This document shows, piece by piece, positions 1 through 5,593 of a stretch of DNA of 5,597 bases. The notes under the pieces are model-generated. The model worked only from the letters and a program-made list of their open reading frames with translations. It was not told the origin of the DNA and did not search any database. How positions within the stretch are numbered: position 1 is the first letter of the stretch; each line of letters opens with the position of its first letter. The translations under genes and the position numbers were made by a program. This DNA is from Candidatus Moraniibacteriota bacterium. GTDB lineage: Bacteria; Patescibacteriota; Minisyncoccia; Moranbacterales; GCA-2747515. The stretch is from NCBI GenBank assembly GCA_027016355.1, contig JALWAF010000030.1:8803-14399 (forward strand). The letters are read 5' to 3'.

Positions 1-46
1 CAATTTCCTAAAGCAGCTATTTCATAAACTTGTCAGAGTTATATCT
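1..46 (-). other. Apparent remnant of the lost C-terminal end of the upstream glycosyltransferase
   Basis: Reading on past the TAA stop at 47-49 in the same frame gives RYNSDKFMK and then a TAG at 17-19. GT4 proteins usually end in a helix of the pattern (E/K)-(R/K)-F-S-x-(E/D)-(R/K)-F-(K/R)-x-E-(I/L). The nine residues fit this pattern, with the TAA standing where a Glu, Lys or Gln codon is expected. The +1 frame then reads EIAALGN from position 23 to the window edge, which would continue such a helix. I infer a decayed tail, or sequencing or assembly errors. The alignment is by eye and short, and the next gene to the left may begin here instead. Confidence 0.35.
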
Positions 47-1087
47 TTATCCTTCTGTGTTTATAATATTTTTATCATATATATTTTCTTTTTCCAAAAA
101 TCTACGCATAGCATCCGCCAACATTTCTACTGTCGGAGCTTCAAATAATTCCCCTGTTATCCCTGGGATAATTGTTTCTCTAGCGCCTCCTCTGCCAAGT
201 GCAATAGTCGGCACACCAACTTGCATAGCCTCCACACACACGATTCCAAAGTCGTCCTCCGCTGGAAATAATAACGCCCTTGCATTTTTCAGATATTGTA
301 ACTTTTCTTCTTCTGACACATATCCCACCATTTTGATCGTTTCACCTGCTATCTTACTTAATGCAGCCCACTCTCTTCCAGTCCCTACAACAGTAAGTGG
401 CAATTGTAATTTATTACATGCTTCAATTGCTAGTGCAACATTTTTATATTTTGACAATCGTGAAATAATCAAAAAACTTTTTTCCCCTTTTTCAACAATT
501 TTGTCATTAACATTCAAATTAACTCCAGGATAAATAACTTTAGCACTTCTACGATAATACTTTTCAATTCTTTTTTTCGTATATATAGAATTTGCAATTA
601 ATACATCTGGACGCTGAGCAGCCTGATGGTCCCAAACTCGCAAATAACTCAATAGCAGTCTGGTGCAAAAACGATTTTTTTTACCTACTGCTTTTTTTAA
701 ATAATGTTCATTTTCATCCCATACATAACGCATCGGGGAGTGTATATATGCAATATGTTTTGTATTGAGTCTTGTCACAATCCCCTTGCTCCAAGCCCCT
801 GAACTAGAAATAACTAAATCAAAATCTCGCAAGTCAAAACTCTCTATAGCAGTACCAAAAAATGGTGTTAGAAGTCTGTATCGCTTTTTTAACCACTTTG
901 GCCACTTCTGCAAAAAACTAGGACGAATATCTTTACCAACAAATTGTTTGCCCATTCTATCCTTATCATACAATAAAGTATAAATCGGCGCATTGGGAAA
1001 TATTTCAACAATATCTTCAAGAACTCTTTCCGCACCTCCAGGATACAATAAAAAATCATGGATAATTGCCACTTTTAAATCCGTCAT
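47..1087 (-). CDS. WbaZ-like GT4 family glycosyltransferase (probable mannosyltransferase), C-terminus short
   Basis: A GT-B fold, retaining glycosyltransferase of 346 residues, expected to act at the cytoplasmic face on a lipid-linked surface glycan. The N-terminal domain opens with KVAIIHDFLLYPGGAERVLE (residues 5-24). It carries FDLVISSSGAWSKG (89-102) and HSPMRYVWD (116-124), the block typical of the WbaZ-like subgroup, whose Salmonella member is a mannosyltransferase. The C-terminal donor domain shows SRLSKYKN (209-216, with R210 and K215 as likely diphosphate contacts) and AEDDFGIVCVEA (276-287), the EX7E region. The first Glu of EX7E is Asp278 here, while E286 is kept. I chose the ATG at 1087 because it is preceded by AAGAGA at about 6 bases and starts the family homology. 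The longer frame back to 1180 adds 31 residues unlike the family and runs through the promoter region. The protein stops about 15-20 residues before the usual end. The donor and acceptor sugars cannot be read from the sequence. Confidence 0.85.
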   Translation of the reverse strand: MTDLKVAIIHDFLLYPGGAERVLEDIVEIFPNAPIYTLLYDKDRMGKQFVGKDIRPSFLQKWPKWLKKRYRLLTPFFGTAIESFDLRDFDLVISSSGAWSKGIVTRLNTKHIAYIHSPMRYVWDENEHYLKKAVGKKNRFCTRLLLSYLRVWDHQAAQRPDVLIANSIYTKKRIEKYYRRSAKVIYPGVNLNVNDKIVEKGEKSFLIISRLSKYKNVALAIEACNKLQLPLTVVGTGREWAALSKIAGETIKMVGYVSEEEKLQYLKNARALLFPAEDDFGIVCVEAMQVGVPTIALGRGGARETIIPGITGELFEAPTVEMLADAMRRFLEKENIYDKNIINTEG

Positions 1088-1143
1088 ATTCGTCTCTTGA
1101 CTTTTTTCTTTTTTTGTGTTATAGTTATATGAAGTCATTAATT

Positions 1144-1173
1144 TTGAAAAAATGATTGAATACATTGTATATT
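1144..1173 (+). promoter_or_regulatory. Candidate sigma-70-type promoter for the small plus-strand membrane protein gene
   Basis: TTGAAA at 1144-1149 and TATATT at 1168-1173 are separated by 18 bases and lie about 50 bases upstream of the ATG at 1223. The region is very AT-rich, so matches of this quality can arise by chance. It overlaps a candidate promoter on the other strand. Confidence 0.35.
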
Positions 1174-1200
1174 CTATCATTTTTATCAGTTTTTTAACAA
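1171..1200 (-). promoter_or_regulatory. Candidate sigma-70-type promoter for the WbaZ-like glycosyltransferase
   Basis: Read on the minus strand, TTGTTA (1200-1195) and TAGAAT (1176-1171) are separated by 18 bases. The resulting transcript would have a leader of about 75-80 bases before the ATG at 1087. A second possible -10, TATAAC, lies nearer the gene around 1123-1128. Support is consensus similarity and position only. Confidence 0.35.
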
Positions 1201-1207
1201 TAGCAAC

Positions 1208-1215
1208 AAAGGGAG
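1208..1215 (+). promoter_or_regulatory. Strong Shine-Dalgarno site of the small membrane protein gene
   Basis: AAAGGGAG ends 7 bases before the ATG at 1223. It is the only clear purine-rich ribosome binding site among the six genes of the window. It decides this start and is good evidence that the plus-strand frame is a real gene and not a shadow. Confidence 0.75.
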
Positions 1216-1222
1216 AAAAATC

Positions 1223-1588
1223 ATGTGGAAAAATTTAACTATTACAGGCAAAAGCCTTATTGTAGTAATTTCTATTATTGCTACAATATATACTATCGTA
1301 TCCACAGTAAGGCAACTACGCACCACAACAGCACAACAGTTGCCAAAAGAAAAAATTGAAATTACTCCGGCATTTGAATTCACACAATCCGGACAATTCA
1401 TTGTTCACAAAAAGAGTTGGTTTGTGGGTAGCGCACTGCCAAGTGTGCCTGTCCATACAAAAATTAAATACAAAGAAGGCAATCGTTTAATTTTTGTTTA
1501 TCCTAAAAAAGAAAATGCCGATGTTGCAGTTTTTGCAACAGATGTTGCATACCTTCCAGATGGTTGGAAGGTGGTTGCTGCTCAATAA
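1223..1588 (+). CDS. Small single-pass membrane-anchored protein of unknown function
   Basis: A 121-residue protein that I do not recognise as a named family. Residues 11-29 form one hydrophobic segment (SLIVVISIIATIYTIVSTV) after a short N-terminus with Lys3 and Lys10. Arg30 and Arg33 follow it, so topology is not certain from charge. There is no signal peptidase I site of usual form and no lipobox Cys, so an uncleaved anchor is likelier than secretion. A low-complexity linker (33-45) leads to a domain of about 75 residues rich in short beta-prone stretches (EFTQSGQFIVHKKSWFVG, KIKYKEGNRLIFVYPKK, VAVFATDVAYLPDGWKVVAA), suggesting a small beta fold, probably outside the membrane. It contains no cysteine. 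Reality of the gene rests on the strong ribosome site at 1208-1215, a candidate promoter and a dedicated terminator. It is transcribed alone, against all its neighbours, between two glycosyltransferases. Confidence 0.75.
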   Translation: MWKNLTITGKSLIVVISIIATIYTIVSTVRQLRTTTAQQLPKEKIEITPAFEFTQSGQFIVHKKSWFVGSALPSVPVHTKIKYKEGNRLIFVYPKKENADVAVFATDVAYLPDGWKVVAAQ

Positions 1589-1593
1589 AGGAC

Positions 1594-1635
1594 AACACCG
1601 CGTACAAATGAATATCTGTGCGTGGTGTTTTTTAT
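1594..1635 (+). terminator. Intrinsic terminator of the small membrane protein gene, plus-strand specific
   Basis: Bases 1594-1606 pair with 1617-1629 to give a 13-bp stem with a 10-base loop, followed by a T-run (1628-1633) and further T-rich sequence. Two of the pairs are G-U in the plus-strand RNA (1600 with 1623, and 1603 with 1620). In the minus-strand RNA these become C-A mismatches, and no T-run follows on that side. It begins 5 bases after the TAA at 1586-1588. Confidence 0.85.
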
Positions 1636-1640
1636 TTTTA

Positions 1641-2744
1641 TTAAAATTTTATCAATACCTTAGCAACTAATCGTGCGCACCTATTCCAATCAAATCTTTT
1701 TATATTTTCAAACCCTCTCGTAATCGCATCATGTCTTGCTTTTTCATTTGTCAATAATAAATTTACTTTTTCTGCAATGTCAGATGCTATTATTGGGTCT
1801 ACTAAAAATGCACTTGTTTTTGCTATTTCTTTTAATGATGAATTATTTGATGTTACTACTGGCACGCCTAATTGTTGAGCTTCCAATACTGGTAAACCAA
1901 ATCCTTCGTAAAGTGTTGGGAATACAAAAACCGAAGCATTTCGCAAAAGTGCCCATTTTTCATTTTCAGATACAAATCCAGTTACGATAATGTCCTCTCT
2001 AAATGGATGAACATCAATTTCACTAGCGATTTTGTCCCATCCATATCCACCTTTACCTACTAGTACTAACTTTTGTGTAATCCCAAAATGTCTTCTGAGA
2101 ATTTCATATGCATTTATAATATTTGAAATATTTTTACGCTCTTCCAATCGTCCTATAAAAATTAAATATTTTTGCTTTTGTATTTTATATTTATGTAATA
2201 TTTCCGTATCAAATTGAATGTTTTCTTCTGGTGCTGGATTAACACCTTCATATACAACACGTATCTTTTCTTTTGGTACATTATATAGATTTATTAAATC
2301 TCGTTTTGTACTATTTGATACACAAATAATATTTTTTGACCACTTACACGAATTTTTAATTCCTCTTCGCATAGAAAATCTCTCATATGCTGAATATGAT
2401 TTTGGTTGCATTTCAAACTCAAGTCCGTGCACAACAGATGTTGTGTCTTTTGGATGAATTGGTGGTGTAATATGACCTGGTACTAATAATTTTTGAGGTT
2501 TATGAAAAAAAAGTGCTAGTGACAATCGCAAATATGTCCAAAACCGCGGTGCCCATAATTCACGTACACTCCATAATTTAGGCAATTCAAAATCAACATT
2601 TTCCATTGTGCCTTTACGAATGTATAAAACGACCGATTGTGTATTAAGAGGCCTACGTAAATGTTTAATGAGTTGATAAGAATATTCCTCAATTCCTGTG
2701 CGTTCATGTAAAAATGCACGTGATGCATCAATTGCTATTTTCAT
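1641..2744 (-). CDS. MtfB-like GT4 family glycosyltransferase
   Basis: A 367-residue GT-B fold, retaining glycosyltransferase, expected to be cytosolic or peripheral at the membrane and to extend a surface polysaccharide. The N-terminal domain starts MKIAIDASRAF with RTGIEEYSYQLIKHL (15-29), typical of the mannosyltransferase B-like subgroup. HGLEFEMQP (106-114) and ICVSNSTKRDLI (140-151) follow. The donor domain has IGRLEERKN (197-205, with R199 and K204 as likely diphosphate contacts), LVLVGKGG (226-233) and TLYEGFGLPVLEAQQLGVPVV (277-297, in two overlapping blocks) with a complete EX7E pair, E280 and E288. Length is normal and the C-terminal helix FDWNRCARLVAKVL is intact. Its ATG shares one base with the mreB stop and has no Shine-Dalgarno sequence, so translation is probably coupled to mreB. 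On its own side it has no clear terminator. Specificity for GDP-mannose is a family-based guess. Confidence 0.9.
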   Translation of the reverse strand: MKIAIDASRAFLHERTGIEEYSYQLIKHLRRPLNTQSVVLYIRKGTMENVDFELPKLWSVRELWAPRFWTYLRLSLALFFHKPQKLLVPGHITPPIHPKDTTSVVHGLEFEMQPKSYSAYERFSMRRGIKNSCKWSKNIICVSNSTKRDLINLYNVPKEKIRVVYEGVNPAPEENIQFDTEILHKYKIQKQKYLIFIGRLEERKNISNIINAYEILRRHFGITQKLVLVGKGGYGWDKIASEIDVHPFREDIIVTGFVSENEKWALLRNASVFVFPTLYEGFGLPVLEAQQLGVPVVTSNNSSLKEIAKTSAFLVDPIIASDIAEKVNLLLTNEKARHDAITRGFENIKRFDWNRCARLVAKVLIKF

Positions 2745-2746
2745 TA
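2742..2746 (-). promoter_or_regulatory. TAATG stop-start overlap coupling mreB to the glycosyltransferase
   Basis: The mreB stop TAA (2746-2744) and the next ATG (2744-2742) share one A. The bases upstream (AGCTAGCAAAAAA) hold no Shine-Dalgarno sequence. Reinitiation by the terminating ribosome is the likely route of translation, which would tie the amounts of the two proteins together. Confidence 0.6.
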
Positions 2747-3760
2747 TTTTTTGCTAGCTAAAATTGTCTTTTTATAAACATCTAAATTATCCAGAACTTT
2801 TCCTGAACCACGAACTACACATCTGAGAGGATCGTCCGCAACATAACATGGTACACCAATTGTTTTTGTAATAAGTTGATCCAAATTTCTCAACAATGCT
2901 CCTCCGCCAGAAAGAACTGTCCCCTTATCCATAATATCTGCTGATAATTCCGGCGGGGTCTCTTGTAGAACCTTCTTAACTGAATTAATAACTTCCCTAA
3001 GTTCATCTTGTAACGCCTCCGTTATTTCATTTGAAGAAATAACGATCGTTTTTGGTAGTCCGCCCATCAAATCCCGTCCACGAATATTCATTCTATCTTC
3101 CTTTGTTTGCACAATTGCACTTCCAATTTTAATTTTAATTTTTTCTGCCATTCGCTCGCCTATAGCCAAAGAGTACTTACGTTTAATATAGTCTGCGATT
3201 GCTTGATCAAACTTATTTCCTCCCACACGAGCACTATGTGATGATACTACTCCCCCCAAAGATATTACTGCTATTTCACTTGTTCCTCCGCCAATATTAA
3301 TTATCATATTACCTTGTGCCCCATGAATCTTAATCCCGGCTCCAATCATTGCAAGTATTGGCTCCTTTACAACATACACCCTTTTTGCACCAGCTTTTTC
3401 TGCTGCGTCTACAACTGCACGACGCTCTGTAGAAGTAATGCCAGCTGGTATTGATATCATAACTTCAGGACGTAAGAAAAATACCCTACCTGTTACCTTT
3501 CTTATAAAGTACTTAAGCATTGCTTCTGTCACACGATAATCAGCAATTACTCCATCTCTAAGAGGTTTGTATGCCATTATGGTATCTGGAGTACGACCAA
3601 GCATTTCTTTAGCTTCATCACCTACAGCCAATACTTTATTCTCCGCCACTGAAACAGCCACTACAGATGGCTCATCCACAACAACGCCTTTATTTGGCAC
3701 AAACACAAGTGTATTTGCCGTCCCAAGATCAATTCCAATTTTTCGCACAACTATACTCAT
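2744..3760 (-). CDS. mreB: Rod-shape determining protein MreB (bacterial actin homologue)
   Basis: A 338-residue actin-fold ATPase of normal MreB length that polymerises under the membrane and directs peptidoglycan synthesis. Visible in order: phosphate-1 motif GIDLGTANTLVFV (9-21), KPLRDGVIADYRVTEAML (65-82), RPEVMISIPAGITSTERRAV (97-116), KEPILAMIGAG (132-142), phosphate-2 motif NIGGGTSEIAVISLGG (155-170), and adenosine motif GTVLSGGGALLRNLD (280-294). The hydrophobic loop VFFL (93-96) matches the membrane-contact loop of MreB, and there is no N-terminal amphipathic extension. Two departures from consensus stand out. The Asp that opens DIGGGTT is Asn155, and EPMAAAIGAG reads EPILAMIGAG, although E133 is kept. 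The start has no Shine-Dalgarno sequence and there is no alternative internal Met nearby. AAAGATAAT at 3800-3792 resembles a -10 element but has no convincing -35. No mreC, mreD or pbp2 gene is adjacent. A glycosyltransferase follows it. Confidence 0.97.
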   Translation of the reverse strand: MSIVVRKIGIDLGTANTLVFVPNKGVVVDEPSVVAVSVAENKVLAVGDEAKEMLGRTPDTIMAYKPLRDGVIADYRVTEAMLKYFIRKVTGRVFFLRPEVMISIPAGITSTERRAVVDAAEKAGAKRVYVVKEPILAMIGAGIKIHGAQGNMIINIGGGTSEIAVISLGGVVSSHSARVGGNKFDQAIADYIKRKYSLAIGERMAEKIKIKIGSAIVQTKEDRMNIRGRDLMGGLPKTIVISSNEITEALQDELREVINSVKKVLQETPPELSADIMDKGTVLSGGGALLRNLDQLITKTIGVPCYVADDPLRCVVRGSGKVLDNLDVYKKTILASKK

Positions 3761-3770
3761 AATATACTAC
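3758..3770 (-). promoter_or_regulatory. Start context of mreB: GTAGTATATT-ATG, no Shine-Dalgarno
   Basis: The ten bases before the mreB ATG match those before the Nudix gene ATG at nine of ten positions (GTARTATATT-ATG). No AGGAGG-like sequence is present. It could be a translation-start preference, a -10-like element placed close to the gene, or chance in AT-rich DNA. Confidence 0.25.
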
Positions 3771-3822
3771 TTAAATTTTGACACTTCACTTATTATCTTT
3801 TTACACTATCACACATAAAAAA

Positions 3823-4269
3823 TTAAAATGTAATATATCTACCAGCAATATAATTATCTATCGGCTCTCTCGTCGTTTGTGTAATTTTTTGTGGTAGTTC
3901 ATTCAGTGCAAACCATTTAATATCATCACATTTATGAGGTTCCATATTTTTTGGCTTTCCCTTTGTAATACGTGCTATAAAATTAAAAGCTACCCAATGC
4001 TGATTTTCAGACTTTATAATATGATCTGTGTGTGGTAAATATCCAGTAATTTCTATTTCAATATCCAGCTCTTCTTTTATTTCTCGTTTTATTGCTTCTG
4101 CAGCGGTTTCGCCAAATTTTACACCGCCACCTGGTTTTGACCACCACCCTGCTTCATTGCGAACTTCCTGACCTCTTTTTATTAAAAGTGCTTTTCCCTC
4201 ATCATTCAAAATTAAAACACCACCACCTACACCTACATAATCTTTGCCCTGTATTAATTTTCCTGTCAT
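3823..4269 (-). CDS. Nudix hydrolase
   Basis: A 148-residue, single-domain Nudix pyrophosphohydrolase, presumably cytosolic, which would cleave a nucleoside diphosphate linked to another group with the help of Mg2+ or Mn2+. The Nudix box spans residues 48-70: G48, five residues, E54, seven residues, then REIKEELDI. The metal-binding R62-E63 and E66-E67 are intact. The Gly near the end of the box consensus is Asp69. The N-terminal strand VGVGGGVLIL (12-21) and the late block EPHKCDDIKWFALNELP resemble the NUDT15/MutT-like subgroup. The substrate cannot be told from this. The gene lies 19 bases after the murA-like stop and 62 bases before mreB on the same strand, so it is probably in their transcript. 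Next to a UDP-sugar enzyme and sugar transferases it could act on a nucleotide-sugar, but housekeeping clean-up of damaged nucleotides fits equally. The start lacks a Shine-Dalgarno sequence. Confidence 0.93.
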   Translation of the reverse strand: MTGKLIQGKDYVGVGGGVLILNDEGKALLIKRGQEVRNEAGWWSKPGGGVKFGETAAEAIKREIKEELDIEIEITGYLPHTDHIIKSENQHWVAFNFIARITKGKPKNMEPHKCDDIKWFALNELPQKITQTTREPIDNYIAGRYITF

Positions 4270-4279
4270 AATATATTAC
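4267..4279 (-). promoter_or_regulatory. Start context of the Nudix gene: GTAATATATT-ATG, no Shine-Dalgarno
   Basis: This is the second copy of the GTARTATATT-ATG context also seen at mreB, and the only such pair in the window. It sits in the 19-base gap after the murA-like stop, so a full promoter here is unlikely. Confidence 0.25.
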
Positions 4280-4288
4280 ATTTAAACA

Positions 4289-5593
4289 CTATTCTTTTAT
4301 TAAGGCAATATCAACACCTATTTGTCTGAGTCTATTTTCTAAATCTTCATATCCACGATTAATTGAATATACTCCTCTGAGAATTGATTTGCCCTTTGCT
4401 CCAATCATTGCTACTAACATTATTGCAGCAGGTCTAAGTGCTGGTGGAGACATAAGGTCAGCACCCTTCAACTGTGTAGGCCCAGTAATTTCCACGCGAT
4501 GTGAATCTATAAGGGTTATATTTCCACCAAGACGATTAAGCTCAGTAAAATATACAGCCCTATTTTCATACACCCAATCATGAATAAGTGTTTTACCACT
4601 AGCCATCATTGCAATTGGCACAAAAAATGGAAGATTGTCCATATTTAATCCTGGAAAAGGTAATGCATGAATTTTATCTTCAAGTGCCTTCAATTTAGAA
4701 GGTATCATTTTTATATCAACCAATTTTGTTTTTTTATTACGTGATTTATATTTCCGTAAAATTTCAAATTTCTGACCCATTTTTTCAAGTTTCAAAAGTT
4801 CTAATTCCAAAAATTCAATCGGGCATCGTCTCACAGTCAATTCACTTTTTGTCGTAATTGCAAGAGAAAGAAAAAACATTGCCTCAATCGGATCTTCACT
4901 AATATCATATGTGATATTCTTTTTCAATTTCTTTTTTCCACGAATTTCCAGAGTTGTTGTACCTATTCCTTTAAATTTAACCCCCAGTTTTTCTAGAAAA
5001 AAACAAAGGTCTTGTACCATATAATTTGAAGTTGCCATCTTTATCACAGTTTTGCCTGGTATTTGTGCTGCTGCCATAATTGCAGTTTCTGTTACAGTGT
5101 CTCCTGATTCATACAATACATTACTATCGGCTGGTTTCAGTGAATTTGCAGAAATATTAAATCCTTCATTTGTCGCTACTATATCTATTCCATAATCTTC
5201 TAGCGCATATAAATGTGGCTTAATTGTACGCTCACCCAACTTACAACCGCCTGCTTGTGGGATGAAATATTTCCTATGTCGACCACTCAATGAACTAATC
5301 AACATAATTGCACTACGAGTCTTTTCTGCTGCTTCTTTATTTATATTACGAAGAATAAATGACTTGGGAGACTTAAGTATTAATGTCTTATCTTTCTTTT
5401 CTACTTCCATTCCTATACTTTCCAAAATTTCTATCCACCTATTTACTTCTTCTATCTGTGGGACATTTTTTAGTGTTGTTGTACCATGATTCATAACTGA
5501 TGCAGCCAAAATTGCAACTGCTGCATTTTTTGAATCATTAACTGTAATTTCACCTGTCAATTTTTTATTTTTTTTATTTTCAATATATTTCAT
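4289..5593 (-). CDS. murA: MurA-family enolpyruvyl transferase (UDP-GlcNAc 1-carboxyvinyltransferase family), divergent
   Basis: A 434-residue protein of the EPSP synthase/MurA fold (E. coli MurA is 419), cytosolic. MurA transfers enolpyruvate from PEP to UDP-GlcNAc in the first committed step of peptidoglycan synthesis. Catalytic positions are present: K22-N23 in DSKNAA, R93, C117 in GGCKLGER (the fosfomycin target Cys of MurA), R122, D319 in LNMDNLP, R345 in YENR and R387 in ALRPA. The C-terminus INRGYEDLENRLRQIG is typical. Substrate-side motifs diverge: RPVDLH reads RTIKPH (122-127), the SVGAT loop reads ESGDT (162-166), AREPEIVD is replaced by ATSNYMVQD (187-195), and FPTDMQ reads LNMDNL. 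It may therefore be a lineage-specific MurA or a paralogue with another acceptor, and the symbol marks the family. The ATG at 5593 is supported because K22-N23 falls at the same residue numbers as in E. coli. Only four bases lie upstream, so promoter and ribosome site are out of view. Confidence 0.82.
   Translation of the reverse strand: MKYIENKKNKKLTGEITVNDSKNAAVAILAASVMNHGTTTLKNVPQIEEVNRWIEILESIGMEVEKKDKTLILKSPKSFILRNINKEAAEKTRSAIMLISSLSGRHRKYFIPQAGGCKLGERTIKPHLYALEDYGIDIVATNEGFNISANSLKPADSNVLYESGDTVTETAIMAAAQIPGKTVIKMATSNYMVQDLCFFLEKLGVKFKGIGTTTLEIRGKKKLKKNITYDISEDPIEAMFFLSLAITTKSELTVRRCPIEFLELELLKLEKMGQKFEILRKYKSRNKKTKLVDIKMIPSKLKALEDKIHALPFPGLNMDNLPFFVPIAMMASGKTLIHDWVYENRAVYFTELNRLGGNITLIDSHRVEITGPTQLKGADLMSPPALRPAAIMLVAMIGAKGKSILRGVYSINRGYEDLENRLRQIGVDIALIKE

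Noticed and set aside
30..533. Long open frame on the plus strand (167 codons) opposite the WbaZ-like glycosyltransferase
   Set aside because: It lies antisense to a clearly conserved GT4 catalytic domain, has no ribosome site and shows no recognisable domain. It is a shadow of that gene.
1088..1180. 31-residue N-terminal extension of the WbaZ-like glycosyltransferase, starting at an ATG at 1180
   Set aside because: The extra residues do not resemble the family N-terminus, no ribosome site precedes the ATGs at 1180 or 1138, and the stretch overlaps the divergent promoter region. The ATG at 1087 has AAGAGA upstream and begins the conserved strand.
1186..1401. 71-codon minus-strand frame across the small membrane protein gene
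   Set aside because: It is antisense to a gene with a strong ribosome site and terminator, and its hydrophobic stretch mirrors the transmembrane segment encoded on the plus strand.
1520..1549. Repeat GATGTTGCA at 1520-1528 and 1541-1549 with an inverted copy TGCAACA between, able to form either of two small hairpins
   Set aside because: It encodes the repeated residues DVA and TDVA inside the gene. Seven-base stems in AT-rich coding DNA are common and there is no regulatory context.
2431..2444. Perfect palindromic arms ACAACA-GA-TGTTGT, sharing the 12-mer CAACAGATGTTG with 1536-1547
   Set aside because: One 12-base match between two places is about what chance gives in 5.6 kb of biased composition. 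Both copies lie inside coding sequence.
3761..3822. Possible terminator or promoter in the 62-base gap between the Nudix gene and mreB
   Set aside because: No stable stem followed by T-run is visible on the minus strand, and the GATAAT element lacks a convincing -35. It is noted only in the mreB entry.
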